From: Campanula takesimana
Lineage: Eukaryota > Streptophyta > Magnoliopsida > Asterales > Campanulaceae
Reading direction: 5' to 3'
Assembly (NCBI GenBank): GCA_026119855.1
Contig: JAOWBW010000440.1
Coordinates: forward strand, 967,370-1,031,369
Length of the DNA: 64,000 bases
Positions 1 through 9,740 of this stretch are shown here, piece by piece (within the stretch, counting starts at the first letter, position 1; each line of letters starts with the position of its first letter). Under the pieces are notes generated by a model, which did not search any database, was not told the origin of the DNA, and was given only the letters and a program-made list of their open reading frames with translations. Both the position numbers and the translations under genes were made by a program.

Positions 1-190
1 TTGAGAGTTAGAAAAATTTGCACAGGTTATTAAGACATCCATAGTTGTAAAACCACGATTCCAGTCCATAAATGTTCCTTATAGCGAACACATTTCTGTC
101 TGTTATTAGCTGTCAGTATATGCTTGGGCTTTCACTTGATTTATATAGTGAAAAGACAGCATATCTTATATGTATGTTCTTATTTCTTAG

Positions 191-358
191 TTGCAGCGTT
201 TTTTGCTGCATCCGTCTCCTGAAATGTTATTTCATTTGTTTGACCAGATAGAGAGGCTAATACGGAGATGGTTGGAGAGAACACAAACACACTTCAGAAA
301 GCCCATCATAGGTGTCGGCGAAAAAAGCACGATCTTAGAATGGTTGTCGACCCATTGA
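191..358 (+). CDS. 3' terminal exon of an unidentified gene (partial)
   Basis: An open frame of 55 codons plus TGA begins directly after a good acceptor (TATTTCTTAG, 181-190). The peptide is rich in basic and aromatic residues, starts LQRFLLHPSPEM, continues FDQIERLIRRWLERTQ and ends GEKSTILEWLSTH. The composition and the clean splice site suggest a real last exon of a plus-strand gene whose other exons lie left of the window. I do not recognise the family and assign no function. The frame assumes a phase-0 intron. The exon could instead be a chance frame of this length, so confidence is modest. Confidence 0.4.
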   Translation: MQRFLLHPSPEMLFHLFDQIERLIRRWLERTQTHFRKPIIGVGEKSTILEWLSTH

Positions 359-534
359 GCTAACAGCAGGCTTTGGTTAAAGATATGTCAGTGTTATATT
401 CTTGTATCAAAGTAATGAAGGTGGTCTCTCTCTCATTGCTCTTCAAATTATGGTCAAAGTTCAATTGAGTTGATTATAAAAAGTCAAAGTGGGCTATCTT
501 TCCCGGACAGATGAACTATCTTATTTGTATTTAT

Positions 535-608
535 TTGTATTGTAGAAGACAGCTAAAAAGAAATTTATCCATGTAAACTTGTATTGTAGAAGACAGCTGA
601 AAAGAAAT
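535..608. repeat. 44-bp-period direct duplication
   Basis: A segment beginning TTGTATTGTAGAAGACAGCT occurs at 535-564 and again at 579-608 with one or two differences. It lies between the terminal exon and the Di19-like fragment. Confidence 0.7.
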
Positions 609-637
609 CTTATGTACATTCTTAGTTCTGTTTTCAG

Positions 638-726
638 GTCTGTCCGGTTTGTGGTGCATCCGTGCATATGCAGGAATAGACATGGTTTCACACTTGATTA
701 TTCAACACGAGAGCATACTGAAGATA
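638..726 (+). pseudogene. Di19-type zinc-finger exon fragment, frameshifted
   Basis: Directly after a CAG acceptor (635-637) one frame reads VCPVCGASV. After a single-base frame change the sequence continues GIDMVSHLIIQHESILK. Together these follow the second half of the Drought-induced 19 (Di19) zinc-binding domain, whose pattern is VCPVC, then DMV-x-H, then QH, then K. Di19 proteins are plant nuclear zinc-finger factors linked to drought and light responses. No other Di19 exon is visible nearby, and the frame is broken at about 660-675, so this looks like a decayed fragment. It could also be one exon of a damaged gene whose other exons I could not see. Confidence 0.5.
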
Positions 727-1439
727 TCCTTTTTACATCCGTTTTCTCGAGTCTATATCAACATTTTTTTTTTGTCTTGCGTTATTCTTGAATCTTTGTT
801 AGAGTCTCTTGTACGCATATCCTCCATCTTCCCAAATAATTTTGTGCTCTTAAAGTTGTGATTGAATTCCTTGACAAAAATTTAACGGTCTCCATAAACA
901 AGAACGCGTTGATCAGTCAGGCTCAATCGTGTGTTTCATAAGGAAGAAGCTGTACCTCATAAACCTTCTATTTGACCAAGCTTATCAGCCAAGATCTCAG
1001 ATGCCATAACATTGGAAAGGTATTAGTAACTTTATTTACTTTCCAGTTTTTTTGGTTTTTTTTTCCCCCTGGATTTTTACATCATTCAGCTGTTGTCACA
1101 CAACTCAAGCCTTATATAAGTCCATAACACGTTTGGTTATGATATGTGGTAATCCTTTGGGTTTTGGTATTTACGAAACAAATAATTGCTGGGTTTGACA
1201 ATCAAGTGTTTTCACATAGAGAGCTCTGCTATGTTTTGCAATGTATATATTGTTCAATGATTCAAAGCATCGTAAAATTTCGAATGGATAACCCTAGTAG
1301 GTAGTTAGGTACTGTGTGTTTCTGCAATAGTTTACAAGAAAAAAAGTGCTGCTTTTGTTTTGATTAGTAGCTATTCAAGAAGTTCTGCAAGCAAGTATCA
1401 ATGAACAAAACAGTCATCAAATCCCTTCTATCTTGCCCT
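727..1439. other. Non-coding stretch, nothing recognised
   Basis: AT-rich sequence with poly-pyrimidine runs near 1040-1070. I see no convincing exon, terminal repeat or RNA gene. Confidence 0.5.
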
Positions 1440-1848
1440 CCGTGGTGTCTGGCCTAGACACGAAAATGGTGTCTTACTTTTTTTGAAACTCTCGCGCTAA
1501 CTTGGGGGAGGTGACTGGAATGACATGAAGACTACCAATACGGACACATAGTATATCAGTATTCATGTTACGCATTATCTTATTAATCCATTTGTATGCG
1601 GGCTTATTTCGTAGCATTGAAACCAAGGAACCAACGACTGGATATGGTTTTGGCCCCAGAGGGAGAGGTGGTCGATAAATTCGATCATCATAGTACCAAA
1701 AGGTGCTTGAAATGAAATAAGGAATCAAAGCTAGGAGGGAAAGAAAGAAAATACCATGAAGGAGAATGAAGCATGAATGTAGAGCTAGTAATTGGGGGAG
1801 AATGAAAACTCCATGAAAGAAAGGTGGTGCAGAGAAAATGTCCATCAT
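1440..1848 (-). pseudogene. Truncated CYP79-like cytochrome P450 pseudogene
   Basis: Reading leftward from an ATG at 1848, about 124 codons closely match the first exon of the intact CYP79 at 18691. They include the doubled hydrophobic N-terminus, the proline-rich hinge (RPPLPLGPKPYPVVG) and the segment ending SPKLAREF. At the codon corresponding to the Gln of KKQDAIF there is a stop (TAA). Matching continues through D-T-I-F-V-S-R-P-D-T to about 1440 and then ends abruptly. Without the rest of the catalytic domain, including ExxR and the heme cysteine, no active enzyme is possible. It has the same orientation as the intact gene about 15 kb away, which suggests an old local duplication later truncated. 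Confidence 0.85.
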
Positions 1849-1908
1849 TTTTAAAAATCTCTGACAATTTTTTTGTGGTGGAGTTACGAAAGATGGTCTG
1901 CCTTAATA

Positions 1909-2110
1909 CTCTCTATGTCCCGGAATGATAGTCTCAGTTTAACTTTTTATGGTAACTTAAATGAATTTTGACCAAGCATTGGTGTCAATCTAATAATCAC
2001 TATGAAATTTTAAAAATTGTTATTGATAGATCACTTAATGATTGGTGTCAAAATTCATTTATGTTGACTATAAAAGTCAAAATGAGACTATCTTTATAGG
2101 ACAAAAGGAG
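1909..2110. mobile_element. Stowaway-like MITE (family with ATAGTCTCA ends)
   Basis: The left end CTCTCTATGTCCCGG is mirrored by a right end reading AGGACAAAAGGAG. TA duplications flank it at 1907-1908 and 2111-2112. Internally it carries the paired blocks TTTGACCAAGCATTGG and its inverse, shared with the copies at 49392 and 57515. No coding capacity. Ends and TA target are of Tc1/mariner Stowaway type. Confidence 0.75.
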
Positions 2111-2423
2111 TATATGGAAAGAAAATGACATTGTTTGTTCCTGTCCTAGATTATATGCTTTGCGTTTCATAAGATTAAGTTACTCTAATTATTTGTGGGC
2201 TGGGTTCTCTTCAGTCAGTCAGATTGCTTGGCAGTTCATGGTAACGAACCTTTTAGATCAGATTTTAATGATATGCTTGCCCTTTTAAAACACAAATAGA
2301 GTTACTGGGAGATGAAGATCACACCCGTCTCAACAATTATTCTCAATAATTATTATTGGGGAGCTGTGCCAAAACATTCGAGCCCTAAAAATTTTAAAAT
2401 ATTTACAAAAAAAACACATAATA

Positions 2424-2706
2424 CTCCCTTTGTCCCGCCCGAGTTAGGACGTTTTGCCATTTTGGTGTCTCATTCGACTAAGGACGGCCCAATATGGAAA
2501 TATTACATTTATTTTATATTCAATAGGACTCACTTGTCATACTCACAACAACAATCTCCTTTCTATTCCTCCCACTCATTCTCTCTCATATTTTTATTTT
2601 TATACTCACAACACATCCTCCACGCATTCTATTTCTTCTTAAAATAATAGTTTTCCTTAATCTACGTGTCGGGACCAAAAATTTAAGTCGGGCAAGACGG
2701 AGGGAG
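2424..2706. mobile_element. Stowaway-like MITE
   Basis: It begins CTCCCTTTGTCCCGCCCGAG and ends with GGGCAAGACGGAGGGAG. TA lies at each edge (2422-2423, 2707-2708). The interior is AT-rich and holds a pyrimidine-rich block. No ORF of significance. Confidence 0.75.
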
Positions 2707-4685
2707 TATAAAATATACGCAACTTTATACTATAAACATAAACAAAACAAAATCCGAGATTGAATCTCTAAATTTGAAAATTCAAAATCGAATCCCTAAA
2801 TTTGAAGTGAGAACATTCGAGAGGTGGGAGTTTAAGTCTTTACCTTCACCGCTTCATGAGTCGTGAATCATGACCTCGTCAACGGGCAAAGGGCAAGACC
2901 GTCTTGCAAAAAGGAAAATGATTGGTATAGGGAAAATTTATCCCGAAAATGGAAGTCGACTGACTCATCACGCCATGTCAAACAAACCACGTCACTTGAC
3001 TCCCACAAGTCCATTTAAAAATTGTCACCCCAAATCTTTTTCTGTTCCCTCCACAATCAAACAACACTTTCGCTATTTCTTTTTGTTCATGTGATATATG
3101 GGTCGTTAAGCGGGAAGAAGATGAAAATGTTAGGAACAACTAAGTGAAAAAAACAAAACTGAGGTCAAATTTAAAAATTGAATCAATTGAATGAAAACCC
3201 TGAGAATTAGCACCCCACTCGTCTCCCTTCATCTCCATGTTCCTAAATCCACATTAATAGTTCTGATTAATATATTTCCACAAATCTCTTTACAGTCGAA
3301 AAAACAAAACAGATTGAGAAGTGCCCAATTTTAACATTTGAAAAATCGAAAAAGCAACCATGGTGATGATGAATTATTCATAATTATTTCCTTTAATCCG
3401 GAATCTAATCGATTCTAATGCGTGAAATCAGCCGATCCTTGAAACATTTCCCTTCTATTTCAACCTCCACTCCACGTGATCATCCCCAGCATCACCACCA
3501 CCACCACCGCAAAAACCCTAGAATTGACTGAAGTTGACGAACGGATAAAATTCAAGCGTAGTCGGTGAAAGTGAATCGCTAGCCACCCCTTGAGAACGGC
3601 GCCGGTTACGAATGGAGGTTTGCCGGAACAACTGAATAAGGGGTTTTGAATGAATCCCAAATAGGAAAACAGCAGGCGAAGATGACAATGGGGACGAGGG
3701 GTAGAAGAAGGGACAAAATTTTCTTTCGTTCTTTTTTTTTTATTGTAAATTAGACTTCAGTCTTTGTTTTTATTTGACGTGGAGGTATACGTGGAAAGTT
3801 CACGTCTTTCGCCTGCTGTTTTTGGGATTGAAATTCCCCTTGTCTAGTGAAACATTGAACCCCATAATAACAAAACTAAAACTTACATGAGGTACAATGC
3901 GCCAAAATCGCGAAACATATTGAACAAACGCGTCCTTATCTTTTTATTTTCGTTTTTGCTTAAATGAAAAAAAAAATTGCTTGAAAGATGCAAAAGTATA
4001 AAGAAAATGAATAGGAGAAATTATTGGAAGTTTGGCTTTGGGTGACTTTGAGTGGGTCTCATTTTGTGGGTGCCATTGAGTTTGACCAAAGTCAATGTTT
4101 ATAAACATTTTTTGTTATACAAAGAAGCAAAATGATGTTTTGGTGGAACCCAAATTATGGGTGGAATCCATAGTAATAAGACCTCAAAGTTAGGCATTTA
4201 AGAGACTTTAGTGCCAATAATGAAATGAGTTTGGTTGTCATCCCACGTGAGAAAGAGAAGGCAAACCTCCCCTTTTGTTGGTAATACAAAAGCCTCTTTG
4301 TGTGCCATCCCACATGGAAATGAGAAGGGTAGTTGCGGTGCCATAAATTACAAGGCACTTCATAAAGTGGGCAATTGACCACAATTTCACAAACCTAACA
4401 ATCCTCACAACCACCTCAATAGCATGTTCATACTTTAAAAAGGAACAAAAGCCATGTTTCGAACAAGACGCTGTCCTACTCGACATCAAAACTTTAATCT
4501 GTATTTGTAGTTTTTTAATATATATGTAAGGTAAGTAGATCCATAATTAAATTTGCGCATGATAATGCTAACTACGCTAGGAAAATGTACCTCAACTTCA
4601 TTGGCCCTAAGCCAATTCTTGAACCCCTTCCCACACGCGTGAGCTCCTTTTTGGACAAAATTCATTTGAGGTTTCAGTATTTGCA
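2707..4685. other. Unassigned intergenic DNA
   Basis: No gene is recognised over about 2 kb. There is a (CAC)n-like stretch near 3490-3510 and an inverted repeat listed separately. Short frames in this stretch have no recognisable domains. Confidence 0.4.
3653..3830. repeat. Inverted repeat with ACAGCAGGCGAA arms
   Basis: The left arm (3653-3682) runs AATCCCAAA, a short gap, then AAAACAGCAGGCGAAGA. The right arm (3805-3830) is its near reverse complement, TCTTTCGCCTGCTGTTTTTG then GGATT. The arms enclose about 120 bp with a poly-T run. It may be the core of a small foldback element, but I could not define ends or a target duplication. Confidence 0.5.
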
Positions 4686-5280
4686 ATTTGGCCCCTAACA
4701 GGTTTCAGTTAAGTTCGTCAGATTTTTAACCGGACTAAAACTGTGCAGTTTCTTTCCTTACAAGACAGAAACTCTCTGAGTCGATCAGAATTAGGAGTCT
4801 GTCTCCTGATTGAATTATGAATTCAAAACTTGTATAAATAAACGATCTCTCTCCTCAGAATAAATATACGAAAATACAATCTCGTATTTTTGCTCTCTAT
4901 ATTATGTTCTAAAGTTCCAGATTGTGTGCTAAGGGAGTGAGATTCCGGCGACTGAGATAGGACCGAAGTTGAATCTTACATGCTGTGCAATCGTTCCTAG
5001 TCATGTTCTGTGATCGTTTTATCTTCAGAGGAATTTGTCTGTACCCAAAGTTTCGTCAGTAGGGGGAAATAATTCTTCTTAGGACAGCCTTTTCAAAGGC
5101 GACTCGATCTGATCTAATAAGTTGTTCTAACTGGCTTTCTGTTTCTGTTTGTTCACTGTTGCTACATGTTTTTGCCGGATCTATTTGTTTTTGGCTTAAT
5201 AATATTACTACTGGTGTTACGTGATTGCCTCCTAATTAAATCATATTAATTTGTCGGTTGCATGCTTTAAATACCAACAA
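4686..5280. promoter_or_regulatory. Promoter- or LTR-like segment with TATA box
   Basis: A clear TATA box (TATAAATA, 4833-4840) is followed by a pyrimidine-rich leader (ATCTCTCTCC) and then a mixed-composition stretch without an ORF. This layout resembles the U3/R/U5 of an LTR retrotransposon or a promoter with untranslated leader. I found no partner copy, tRNA primer site or target duplication, so the assignment is tentative. Confidence 0.25.
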
Positions 5281-5379
5281 AAAATAAATTAACCAGGAGA
5301 GGAGATAGAACTCAACCACAGATAAAGAATCATCACAAACTTGGTTGTTGCATTTGCCACCTTTTAAACACTTATTCTA

Positions 5380-5841
5380 TTAACAAGTGCCAATCTCAAG
5401 CAAGAGAGGTCCAAGTCCAAGAATGAATCCATCACCAAAACCGAGTAGGCCTCCGGCAGTCACTCCCAAGATCCCACCTAGTACATAGAATGCCGGGTGG
5501 GGTACCGTCCATTCAATTCCCGCCTCACGAATATATTCTGGGACCCGGAACCACTCCACCCAATTTGCTACACCTTTCCACCCAATGGCTAAGATGAAGG
5601 CCACATACACACACAAATCGGGGCGGTCAAGATAGCTCCCACTTTTGTGGGTCCCACCGAATTTAGCTCTATCTGAACCGTTTGGTGTAGGAAAAATGAG
5701 GTGGCATTGATCTCCACTATTGGGTGAAGCTAACTCTTTGGTGGAGCAGCTCGAAATCCCACATTCTGTCTTCCCAACACAGGAAACACGTGAAAAATGG
5801 ATACTGATACACAAAGCAAAAAAGCCGCAGCGAATTTTCAT
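5380..5841 (-). pseudogene. TauE/SafE sulfite-exporter-like fragment
   Basis: A 153-codon frame starts at an ATG at 5841. Its last third (FYVLGGILGVTAGGLLGFGD then GFILGLGPLLLEIG) follows the glycine-rich transmembrane segment of plant TauE/SafE family permeases, in which a GLLGLGGGFI-type motif begins the second half of the protein. A hydrophobic LCVYVAFILAIGW segment precedes it. Family members have about 470 residues and many membrane spans, so this covers only a fraction. It stops right after the motif (codons G-T-C then TAA). The first 75 residues are unfamiliar. I read it as a gene fragment or pseudogene; it could be one exon of a divergent gene. Confidence 0.4.
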
Positions 5842-6211
5842 TCCGGCCTTATATGGCGTGCAATTTTGAACCTCTTCTTGACTTGACCCACCATTTGCTG
5901 ACTAGACGGGCTTTGAATGATTATTTCCATCTCTTTTAGTATTTCTAGACCATACCACCTGTCCACCTTATATCTTCTCTCGTTTTAAAACAAAGAAAGT
6001 TTCTTTGTTTTAAAAAACTATTTATATTTTTCATTAATATTAATATAAACAGTCATTTTAATTTACTTTCGTTATTTTAATAAAAATGTAATATTTATTT
6101 GATTTAACATTATAAATTTTATGTTTATTAAAATAATTAAATAAATCTAACATTATTGTTCAAAATTCTATTTTACTAATATAAAAAAAGTGAGCATCAT
6201 TTTGACACATA
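5842..6211. other. AT-rich spacer
   Basis: AT-rich sequence between the TauE-like fragment and the MITE at 6212. It resembles the interior of decayed MITEs (AATAAATCTAACATT-type blocks). No gene is seen. Confidence 0.4.
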
Positions 6212-6456
6212 CTCCATCTGTCCCAGCTCACTTGACACTTATTTCCATTTTGGTCTGTCCCACCTCACTTGATACTTCCCAAAATATCCTACTCATTCTT
6301 TATCTTCATTTTCCACCACTCATTTATTCAACCAACATTACTATTTACCTCACTCATTTTCTCTTTTCATTTTCTACCACATTTTCCTTATTTTATTATT
6401 TTTCCTTAGTTATTGTACCCACCTCTTAGGTGTCAAGTGAGGTGTGACGGAGGAAG
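6212..6456. mobile_element. Stowaway-like MITE
   Basis: Left end CTCCATCTGTCCCAGCTCAC and right end AGGTGTGACGGAGGAAG form imperfect inverted repeats including TCAAGTGAGGTG. TA flanks at 6210-6211 and 6457-6458. Only 7 bp separate it from the next MITE. Confidence 0.75.
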
Positions 6457-6465
6457 TATAGAATA

Positions 6466-6723
6466 CTCACTCCGTCCCATTCGAATTAAGATAAATTTTC
6501 ATTTTGGGGTGTCCCATTCGAATTAGGACAACCCAAAAATGGAAGTGCTTTATTTAATGGGACTCACATTCACACTCACAACAACTTTCCACTCATTATT
6601 CTCTACACACTCTCTCTCTCTCTTACTTCACTTTTCATACTCACAACACCTACTCTACTAACACTTTTTTCTTAATCCCCGTATTCAACTAAAAAAATCT
6701 TAATTCGAGTGGGACCGAGAGGG
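6466..6723. mobile_element. Stowaway-like MITE
   Basis: It starts CTCACTCCGTCCCATTCGAA and ends TTCGAGTGGGACCGAGAGGG. TA flanks at 6464-6465 and 6724-6725. The subterminal ATTCGAATTAGGAC block relates it to the copies at 2424 and 46342. Confidence 0.75.
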
Positions 6724-6972
6724 TATAGTTTTTTAGGGTTGTCTAAACTTTTAGATTCGAAATTGTTATTTCCAGATATAAGTCACTTGCAAATTATAAA
6801 TTGACGTTTTGATATATCTCTGGAATCTGGAAGTGAAAGAAATAGAGCAATTTTATCTGATTATATCGTACTCTTTCCGTTCCACATTAATTTTTTATAT
6901 TTCTTATATTTTGAAAAGTTTATCATATTTTAATTTTTTATGGTCAATATAAATGGACTTTGATTAAATATT

Positions 6973-8367
6973 CAGGTGTGGAGATGTTTTGGGGGGAGGG
7001 GAATAGATTGGTTAACAACACTATTCAACAAGACATGGAGAAGTAACACAATACCATTGGAGTGGAGAAAAAGTACCCTAATCCCTTTGTATAAGAACAA
7101 AGGTGATGTCCAAGATTGTGCCAACTATCGAGGGATCAAACTAATGAGCCATACTATGAAAATTTGGGAAAGAGTGATTGCACAACGGCTAAGAAAAATT
7201 GTGAATATTTCTGATAACCAATTTGGATTTATGCCCGGCAGATCGACTATGGACGCAATCTATCTTATGAGACAATCATGGAGAAATATCGAGATAAAAA
7301 GAAAGATTTGCGCATGGTTTTCATTGATTTGAAGAAGACGTATGATAAAGTGCCAAGAGAGGTACTTTGGTGGGCTTTAGTAAAGAAAGGCGTTTCAAAA
7401 AAATATATTGATATTATCAAGGACATGTATAATGGAGTTAGTACTAGTGTATGGACAAGCGTTGGGAAGACAGAAGAGTTCCCTATCACGATTGGAGTGC
7501 ATCAAGGCTCTGCACTTAGTCCCTTTCTCTTTGCCCTGATAATGGATGAAGTGACAAGGTCAATCCAAGATGATATTCCATGGTGTATGTTGTTCGCAGA
7601 TGATATTGTGCTGATTGATGAGACAAAAGAAGGTGTTGAAAGTAAATTGGAGTTGTGGAGATGCACTTTGGAATCTCGAGGTTTTAGGTTAAGCAGAAGC
7701 AAAACTGAATATATGGAGTGTAAATTTAGCAAAGTTGGAAGCAGAGAGGCAGGAGTGATCACATTCGATGGAAAGATTGTCCAAGCTTCCGAGTTCTTTC
7801 GCTATCTTGGATCTATTATCCAAAAAGATGGAGAATTGGATGGAGATGCGGCTCATATGATTAAAGTAGGTTGGTTGAAGTGGAAGAGTGCCATAGGGTT
7901 TCTTTGTGATCGTGGCATGCCAAATAGATTAAAGGGAAAATTCTATCGTACGGCAATTAGGCCTGCAATGCTTTATGGCACTGAATGTTGGGCCGTGAAA
8001 CAGTGTCATATCCATAAGATGAATGTAGCGGAGATGCGTATACTACGATGGATGTGTGGGCATACAAGAAAAGATCGATTGAGAAATGAGGTGATCAGGG
8101 GGTAAAGTAGGAGTTGCGCCCATTGAGGATAAAATGAGGGAGCATCGTCTAAGGTGGTTTGGTCATGTGAGACGGAGACCGAGTGATGCACCGGTTAGGA
8201 GGCCTGAAGAGTGGAGAAGTGATAAAATGGCGAGGGGTAGGGGAAGACCCAAGCAAACTTGGATTAAGGTGATTGAAAATGATATGAGTTTACTCGGAGT
8301 GGATGAAGATGTGGCGTTGAAGAGGCCGGAGTGGAGGGAGAAAATTCATGTGAATGATGGGGGTTGA
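6973..8367 (+). pseudogene. RTE reverse transcriptase, partial and frameshifted
   Basis: Reading begins inside the RT at V-W-R-C-F-G. It passes YRGIKLMSHTMKIWERVI, FMPGRSTMDAIYLM, FIDLKKTYDKVPREVLWWAL, the FADD catalytic box (7593-7604) and MLYGTECWAVK, and ends with the RTE C-terminal LRWFGHVRRRPSDAPVRRPE. One base is missing near 7275-7290, and one extra G in a G-run near 8097-8102 gives a premature stop. The product would copy element RNA at a nicked target site. The truncated and shifted frame makes it inactive. Confidence 0.85.
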
Positions 8368-8430
8368 TCGTACTTTTTATTAGTAATATTTATTTATTTA
8401 TTTATTTATTTTATTTTCTCCATCTTTTTC

Positions 8431-8471
<41 letters not shown>

Positions 8472-8485
8472 TTTTATCACGATGA

Positions 8486-8735
8486 CATATGAGGATTCAT
8501 GTTAGCCGGCCCCAAATTATTTTGAAGGCTTTGTTGTTGTTGTTCACGGGTAATGTTAAGAAACCCTAATGATCTGATACAACCGAATATGAAATCTACC
8601 GGAGTTGGTGCTCGAAATTGATGGCTGCCTAACTCCTGGGAATTTGCACCAGATTGATGGCTGCCTATCTCAATTTAAGGTTCTTATTTTATTTTACTTT
8701 TTTTTGGGACTAAGGCTTTGTTGTTGTTGTTGTTG
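8486..8735 (+). repeat. Duplicated RTE 3' end with internal filler
   Basis: The RTE tail occurs twice: GAAGGCTTTGTTGTTGTTG ending at about 8542, and GGGACTAAGGCTTTG plus (TTG)n ending at 8735. Between them lie about 160 bp that are not RTE-like. These hold a short direct repeat around ATTGATGGCTGCCTA (8617 and 8653). Confidence 0.6.
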
Positions 8736-9112
8736 ATTAAATATTAATGTCAATTATTTAAAATTTTACTAGAATATTAGATTGACACTAATGTTTGGTT
8801 TAAGTTCATTTGTATTGATCATAGAAAATCAAAATGAAACAAAATTTCCGAGACATGGAGTATGAAAAGTTGGTAAGACACATAAATGATGTATTGTGAG
8901 CGTCAATAGTTGGGTAGTGAATGAGTAGTTATTTTGAGTATGATATGTAAGTTTCATTATTCAAAATATATTTAAAAGTATTATTTGAAATTTTATTGAC
9001 TATTAACGTGATACAAATAAATGATAAATTAAAGTGAGAAAGAGAATATATGAAGCAAAAAGAGTTGAATAGTAAGAAAATTGTAGTGAGAGAGAGAGAG
9101 AGAGAGAGAACG

Positions 9113-9124
9113 AATTGGGGAAGA
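9113..9124. repeat. 5' target-site duplication of the L1 element
   Basis: AATTGGGGAAGA here is repeated exactly at 16263-16274, immediately after the poly-A tail. This fixes both ends of the LINE insertion. It follows a (GA)n run. Confidence 0.85.
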
Positions 9125-9208
9125 AATCAAGTGTGGACTTGGGCTTCCAAGCTTAAGTGGTCCATTGGGCCAACCATGCAAGCTAGTGGGTAAATAAGTT
9201 GATTCTGC

Positions 9209-9285
9209 CGATGAGCTATAGCTCAGTTGGCACGGGCTCCTGTCTTCCAACTGGGAGGTCAGGAGTTCGATTCCCCTCCCCATCG
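9209..9285 (+). promoter_or_regulatory. tRNA-like block with Pol III A and B boxes
   Basis: Inside the LINE 5'UTR, TAGCTCAGTTGG (9219-9230) fits the A-box consensus exactly and AGTTCGATTCC (9264-9274) fits the B box, at tRNA-like spacing. CGATGAG (9209-9215) and CCCATCG (9279-9285) can pair as a seven-base acceptor-like stem with one mismatch. The spacing before the D arm is too long and the anticodon stem is weak, so this is a tRNA-derived relic or SINE-like head rather than a working tRNA gene. Confidence 0.6.
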
Positions 9286-9317
9286 TGTTTTTGACTTTTA
9301 AACCCTAAACCTTACAG

Positions 9318-9640
9318 TTCGGCCGTCGGCCATATCTCCGGCACCGGACATTTTTTGAAAGATCCCAATGGTGAAAAGTATTGATTAGGTGTTTTGAACT
9401 CCCTCCAGAATTTTGAAGACGATCCAACGGTTCAATCATCGGGAATCTTCATTTTTCTGGACTGTCCTGGATTTTAGAATTTGATTCGGCCGCCGGCCAT
9501 ATCTCCGGCGTCAGAATTATTTTGACAATCTCAACGGTGAAAAAGTGAGTATTCGTGATTCGCATGTGCTACAAAAATTTGAAGACGATCCAACGGTTCA
9601 ATCATCGGGAATCGCGTTTTTACAGTCCGAATTCTGGAGG
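9318..9640 (+). repeat. Tandem 5'UTR units of the L1 element
   Basis: Two consecutive units (9318-9484 and 9485-about 9640) each start TTCGGCCG then CCGGCCATATCTCCGGC. Both share a block reading GAAGACGATCCAACGGTTCA and then ATCATCGGGAATC. The period is 167 bp. They lie directly upstream of ORF1, where promoter activity would be expected. Confidence 0.8.
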
Positions 9641-9740
9641 TGCAGTTTTTTGTTTTTGATTCGGATTTTGGCCTTTTGGCCGGAATTTTTCGACGGTTGT
9701 TGGCTCGTGGTTGTCGCCTAGAACTCCTCTAGGTTCAGCC

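Larger units (their letters stand above)
6973..8735 (+). mobile_element. 5'-truncated RTE-clade non-LTR retrotransposon
   Basis: The insertion is bounded by a duplicated target TTGATTAAATATT (6960-6972 and 8733-8745). It starts inside the reverse transcriptase and ends in (TTG)n, the usual tail of plant RTE elements, preceded by the conserved GGGACTAAGGCTTTG. No endonuclease domain is present, so it arrived truncated. Between codons and tail are TTTA and CT microsatellites (8388-8468). Confidence 0.85.
6871..8860. mobile_element. Stowaway-like MITE split by an RTE insertion
   Basis: The left part (6871-6972) starts CTCTTTCCGTTCCAC. The right part (8736-8860) ends TTCCGAGACATGGAG. TA flanks at 6869-6870 and 8861-8862. 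The two halves carry the TTTGATTAAATATT / AATGTTTGG blocks of the family seen at 1909, 49392 and 57515, so the element was whole before the RTE entered. Confidence 0.7.

Noticed and set aside
3460..3660. Short minus-strand ORF with a basic/hydrophobic mix
   Set aside because: It covers a CAC-repeat region and the inverted repeat, with no family signature.
4155..4489. Possible coding exons on the minus strand
   Set aside because: Two overlapping frames of equal quality, neither with domains, and a repetitive CCCACRTG context suggest non-coding repeat DNA.
9029..9283. 84-codon minus-strand frame over the L1 5' end
   Set aside because: It is the reverse of the (GA)n run and the tRNA-like block, with low-complexity Ser/Leu sequence.
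9209..9285. A functional tRNA gene
   Set aside because: The acceptor and T stems have mismatches, the spacer before the D arm is too long and the anticodon stem is weak. It also lies inside a LINE.
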